The notes under the pieces were generated by a model. It was not told the DNA's origin. It worked only from the letters and a program-made list of their open reading frames with translations, and made no database searches. Both the position numbers and the translations under genes were made by a program. A stretch of 64,000 nucleotides of DNA from Valencia hispanica (lineage: Eukaryota; Chordata; Actinopteri; Cyprinodontiformes; Valenciidae). The stretch is from positions 40,212,961 to 40,276,960 of the forward strand of contig OY747713.1 of the NCBI GenBank assembly GCA_963556495.2. Reading direction: 5' to 3'. Below are positions 59,981-64,000 of the stretch, piece after piece. Position 1 is the stretch's first letter. Every line of letters starts with the position of its first letter.

Positions 59981-61284
59981 CTCCTCCTCACTCCTCTAAT
60001 TCAAGTCTACTCACCATTCCTAGAATTAGAACCAAACATGGAGAAGCAGTATTCAGTTTCTATGCTCCTCTAATCTGGAACAAACTTCCAGACAAATGCA
60101 AAGCTGCTGAAACACGGAGTTCTTTTAAATGACAACTAAAAACATATCCGTTTAGAGCGGCCTTTGAGTAATGCTTTCATGCATCATATGTTTTGTGAAT
60201 ACTTCTTGCTTTATTGCTGCTTTTACTTTATATGCTTTGTCTGTGTTTTACTGCTATTTTTATTTTACCCCTTCAACATGTAAAGCACCTTGAATACCCT
60301 TGTTGTTGAAAGTGTGCTATACAAACAAAATTGCCTTGCCTTGCCTCCCCCTATTTATCCAAAGCTGGAAAATACAGCATTTACATTTTTCCAGAGTGTG
60401 TAGAAGCCCATTCCTGAAAAGTTCAGTGAGTTTTTAATATTATCATGAAAAGTATGGGATAATCATTGGCTAAAGCAGTTTGAATGTCACATCTTTACAA
60501 AATATGCTGCAATCATTTTGTGGGAGAAACACGACAGTACCAATGAACATCTCATTAACCAACTTGATCGTAAACTAATGTAGTGCTACATAAGCAAAAG
60601 GTTGGCCTTTAATCAAGATCAAAAATCAGTTTGAAGGTTTATGCAGCCATGATGACATCCGGCACGAAGATACTGGTGAATAAAAGGTGAAAAACATTAT
60701 TTAGCCTCAACAGTGAAAGGACAAGACACAGTAAACTGTGAGCAATGGTTCGAAGACCAATTTAAGCAAGAGGATATATGAGACTTCATAAATGGTCAAG
60801 TGTTATCTTTAACATCAACTCTCAAATTACAATAAGAGTCCAAACTTTATACAGACACATGGACAACTACGATATTAAATAAAAAACAGGCTCATTCAAA
60901 TATGTTTTTAAAAACCTGCCTTCCGGCTTTCAAATATCTGAAAATACGTATCCTTATACATGCAGACAAAAGATTCTTTCTAATAATAAACTGAACATAG
61001 CTTTGTTTTCATAACAAAAGAATTACCTTTAAGCTGACTTCTGTTGCAGCCATTGTGAAAACTGCTCTGTGTGATGGACAACAGCTGTTCCAAGAACTAT
61101 TACATTAACTTAAAAAAACTACTTTATGTAAATGTATTGCTTTGACTTCGCAAACACATAAGCAAGGGGAATAAGAAGACTTGCTTTTATCAAATTCTAA
61201 ACCAAGATGTTTGCAAAGGCAAAGCAATAAAATAGCTTTCTCTTTTCTACAGAGATTGGTCCAGGGTTAGGGTTCATTCTAACA

Positions 61285-61650
61285 AGGGACGCACCGATAT
61301 TCACAGTAGATTTTTTGGGCCAATTTCTATTGCAGATATTTAAACATTTTAGGTTTTTTTTTTTTACCTCATTTGCTACCAAAATGTCCCACTAATAACA
61401 ATAGTGGATGCACAACATTTCTGAACTTTTTCAGAAGATTTCAAACACTGAATATAACCAAGTCTTGAGTCTTAAGTTTGAGTTCTGCAGGGCATTAAAA
61501 CCAAACATTTAACCAACGTCAAACAAAAAACTGAGCAAGTATACAATATGCAAAACAGAAATAAAAATAAATCCTGGATTTATTTGGTTGGTACGTACTT
61601 ACATACATACAGATACAGTAAATATCGGCCCGATATGTCAGCGTATCCCC
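61285..61650. mobile_element. hAT-like MITE (GGGACGCACCGAT ends)
   Basis: Left end AGGGACGCACCGATATTCAC, right end ATCGGCCCGATATGTCAGCG, then TATCCCC: imperfect inverted repeats of the 'AGGGATGCACCGATA' family. No open frame of note inside. Confidence 0.55.
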
Positions 61651-62179
61651 AATTCTAACCTTCCTCTAAGGGTCTTTTTGATGTAATAAAAGTGTTTTTC
61701 ACTGTAAAAGGTATTCTGCCCCAGTGGTTTGTATCCCTGCAGAAACTATTCTTTCATTATTCAGCCACTTTAACACCTTTTCAAGAATTTCAAGCTTGGA
61801 ATGTGCTCAATAGAACAGGAAGAAACTGCTGTCCAATTTTGATTCCTTGATCACTACAGACACTTTTCGCTATTCATTTAGTCTTTTATATTTTAGTTAT
61901 TACTGTAGCATTCAAAGTCATTTTAAAAAGACATTACATATCCCACAAAAAAGTTGCAGAAGAAAACCAATAAATTAGCCGAGAAGCCCCCCCAGCTGAG
62001 CAGTCACATCAAAAACCCACAATTCATGAAAAAGTAAAGAATCGCCATGAACCTCTTACAACATGCCTCGTTACATGTTCCATTTGGAGAAACCCCAAAG
62101 GCCCTTCCCTGTACAATAATCACTTACTGAGAGGTTCTTGGCACATCTCAAGGGTCTGCTGTGCACATCTCTCACCGCT

Positions 62180-62300
62180 GAAGCATTAGCAGAATTCAGA
62201 TTCAATTAAAGAGCATTATCCAGGCGGGAGGTGCGGAGCTCTCAGTCATTAATAATCACTTCATCTGCCTCACGAGGGCAAAAATATAAAGTGCAGAAGG
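62180..62300. other. Candidate conserved noncoding block
   Basis: Repeat-free stretch with GATTCAATTAAAGAGCATTA and CTCAGTCATTAATAATCACT, suggestive of a homeodomain-site-rich intronic element. No comparison available; speculative. Confidence 0.2.
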
Positions 62301-62622
62301 CAGAGAGATATGGTATAGAAGGATAGGAACAGTAGAAGGGGACGGCCAGAGAAAAATCAAAAATATATCAAGACTTTACCTTAACAGTATGAGGACTGAG
62401 GGATAACCATGTTTTAAATCTAAGAGGTTTGTGGTTGATCTCCAAGCTGCCACAATTCACAATTTCACTTTAAAGAGGTCTGAGAAATTAAAACTGCATT
62501 TACTTTGTTGTTGTTGAATATAGGCTGCTTGGGGTGTCAAATGTAGCATACCAAAAAGTCGGTGCCATCTCCTACTTGCTCTAATATGTGCATTTGTATT
62601 TTTGTGATGTCTTGGCAAAGCT

Positions 62623-63194
62623 TAAGGCTTGGCGATATGGCCTAAAAAAATAAAAAAAACGCAGATTTTTTCACACCAAATCCGATTTCCGATTTTAATC
62701 GATTTTTTAAAATTGTGATGACATCTGTGGTCGCTTTCAACTGGACACCCGTCTTATCATAAGGGACACAGTGTGAAAACGATTCCCCTATGCTGGCTTG
62801 ACTTTTGGCGGTGTGTTGTGAGCTGCTGCTTGCTTGAGCATCTCGTAGAGAGCAGCACTTCTCCCACTCGACGGAGTGCCTCTGTTTCAGGTGTTGAAAC
62901 AAATTTGTAGTACTGCCACCTTTGGTAGCAACAGCCGTCAAACAGATTTTGCAGCGTGCTGTTTGTTGCTGCAAGTCTGAAATCGCAAAACCGGACCAGT
63001 TCCATATTATTGAAGAAACTGTCCCTTTTTACACGTTGCGAGACACAGACGAGCTGGCCTTGCTCCAAACTACGGAAGCCCAAGAGAACAGTGGTGGGGG
63101 GGGGGGTGTTTAAATCTCGATTTTCCCAAAAATAAATCTTCTTAAACAGCAAATTTGAATTAATCGATAAAATCGATTTATCGCCCAGCCCTAA
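62623..63194 (-). mobile_element. hAT element relic with both ends and a BED finger
   Basis: On the minus strand it starts TTAGGGCTGGGCGATAAATC and ends near ATATCGCCAAGCCTTA: the same inverted ends and ATCGAT-rich subterminal sequence as the MITEs at 41957-42222 and 48707-49050. Between them only the front of the transposase remains. Length about 570 bp against several kb for an autonomous hAT. No exact 8-bp duplication could be read, so the edges may be damaged. Confidence 0.75.
62700..63013 (-). pseudogene. hAT transposase N-terminal BED zinc finger
   Basis: The frame reads IIWNWSGFAISDLQQQTARC, then KICLTAVATKGGSTTNLFQH and LKQRHSVEWEKC. The paired Cys (RCKIC), a later NLFQHLKQRH with two His, and the leading aromatic W-N-W are the BED-type DNA-binding finger found in hAT (ZBED-like) transposases. 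A Ser/Gln-rich linker follows (QASSSSQHTAKSQASIGESF), and then the frame ends with no catalytic or dimerisation domain. A clean finger of about 50 residues is kept, but no start codon is clear. Confidence 0.75.
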
Positions 63195-63786
63195 CATGTC
63201 ATGGGAGCTGTAGATACCACCTCTTACATTTACATGTCCCAACACACATCAGTGTCAACTGCAACACAACACTGGCCCGAGCTGGTTGTTCCTCAACGTC
63301 GGAACCGTCCTCTGCTTTAACACATACGGCTGAATGACAGATAGATCCATAGCTTGGCTATTCTTAGTTATCCAGATATTGTACAGAGAGTTTTTAGCTT
63401 CAGGATAAACCGGCCAATCAGCACGCACGTCTTTCCGTTGTACGGCTTTATTGTGGGGTTGTATTTGGCCATTTATCAGGGCTCCTGGGCCATTTTCAAC
63501 CGCAATAAAGTTTTATATGCAACATAAAGGGGCTCTAAGAACAGTTTCCTATTGTGAAAATACTTTGTTCTACAACACATTTAAGACCTACCGTTCTAGC
63601 AGTGAGCAGAGATTATTTGTTTGTTATTTGTATCACCCGTTTGTATTATTTAATTCGGAAGCAGGTGGGATTTCAAACTGTGTGAGTAAAGAAGTGGTTG
63701 CTGTAAAACTGATGTAGTACCTACTAGTACTTTACCTTAGCTCTCAGATTAACAAATGTCTGCTAATATTTTTAAATCCAGAATTC

Positions 63787-63799
63787 CCCCCCCCCCCCC
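63787..63799. repeat. Poly-C tract (13 nt)
   Basis: Uninterrupted run of C following TCCAGAATT. No wider structure seen. Confidence 0.9.
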
Positions 63800-64000
63800 A
63801 TTTAGGTTTTTTTCTTCAGTCTTTCAATGGCTACTTTCTACTTTTAAATCCATTCAGTTTCCATTAATTGAGGTATCCAAACAAGTTTATGTCCTGTTAT
63901 TTATTCATCTGAAACCACAAAAAAACAACACAAGTCCAAAATACGTTTCATAATTATATCAAAATCATATTTTTCCACGAAAGCTAAAGGAAATGTGTGT

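Larger units (their letters stand above)
59175..60345 (+). pseudogene. L2-like LINE ORF2 C-terminal third, interrupted by a SINE
   Basis: The frame starts GVVMDSDLNLQGHIKAITRS and AFYHLKNISRERTR, then FIFSQIDYCKVNQ and, after a frame change at about 59400, KVEHITPVLKSLHWLPVAQR, IDFKIRLLVYKSLNG. It is then broken by a SINE (59544-59899) and resumes with YVEDLLSLYQPPRPLRGVG and the RIRTKHGEAVFSFYAPLIWN end. This is the thumb and C-terminal region of an L2-clade RT. The 3' end has AGCACCTTGAATACCCTTG and a (TTGCC) tandem tail at about 60330-60345. Frameshifts show it is inactive; the 5' part was never inserted or is lost. Confidence 0.8.

Overview
The window is nuclear DNA from a ray-finned fish, most likely a percomorph teleost. 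The basis is the repeat content: Tc1-like DNA transposons, hAT and pogo/Tigger elements, L2-like, Rex/CR1-like and L1 LINEs, a Penelope-like element with a GIY-YIG endonuclease domain, and two tRNA-derived SINE families of types I know from teleosts. There are no operons, dense ORFs or bacterial signals. Family names come from memory, not from a search.

Only one cellular gene can be supported, on the minus strand. The exon at 3392-3572 encodes a lysine-rich, then strongly acidic tail ending EADEMAAALEAELNDFM. I recognise this as the C-terminus of CTDP1 (FCP1), the RNA polymerase II CTD phosphatase. A second acidic exon at about 40079-40351 lies upstream in transcription order. Its donor (codon cut after base 2) and the acceptor of the last exon (1 base left) are in matching phase, so the two can join directly across an intron of 36,506 bp. 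The 3' UTR runs from 3391 toward lower coordinates, possibly as far as about 450. The 23 kb above 40.35 kb is probably another CTDP1 intron, since I found no further exon there.

Layout: 1-365, LINE fragment; about 450-3391, probable 3' UTR with a MITE in it; 3392-3572, last exon; 3573-40078, giant intron; 40079-40351, penultimate exon; 40352-64000, upstream intron. The large intron holds two pogo/Tigger copies in opposite orientation, a Tc1 MITE, several LINE ends, the front part of an L1 element, a Penelope-like fragment inside an older MITE, a 29-bp minisatellite of about 26 units, a 0.55-kb polypurine tract, a SINE and a reverse-transcriptase pseudogene. The upstream intron holds a 140-bp perfect AT array, a SINE with exact target duplications, a hAT MITE inside a Tc1 relic, a second Tc1 relic, several MITEs, an L2 copy containing a SINE and a perfect 18-bp hairpin, and a hAT relic that keeps a BED zinc finger.

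I found no previously undescribed biological system. The most informative observations are the nested insertions with readable target-site duplications, the odd 3'-lacking L1 fragment, the inverted repeat pairs inside one pre-mRNA, the minisatellite with homogenised blocks, and one possible unassigned exon.
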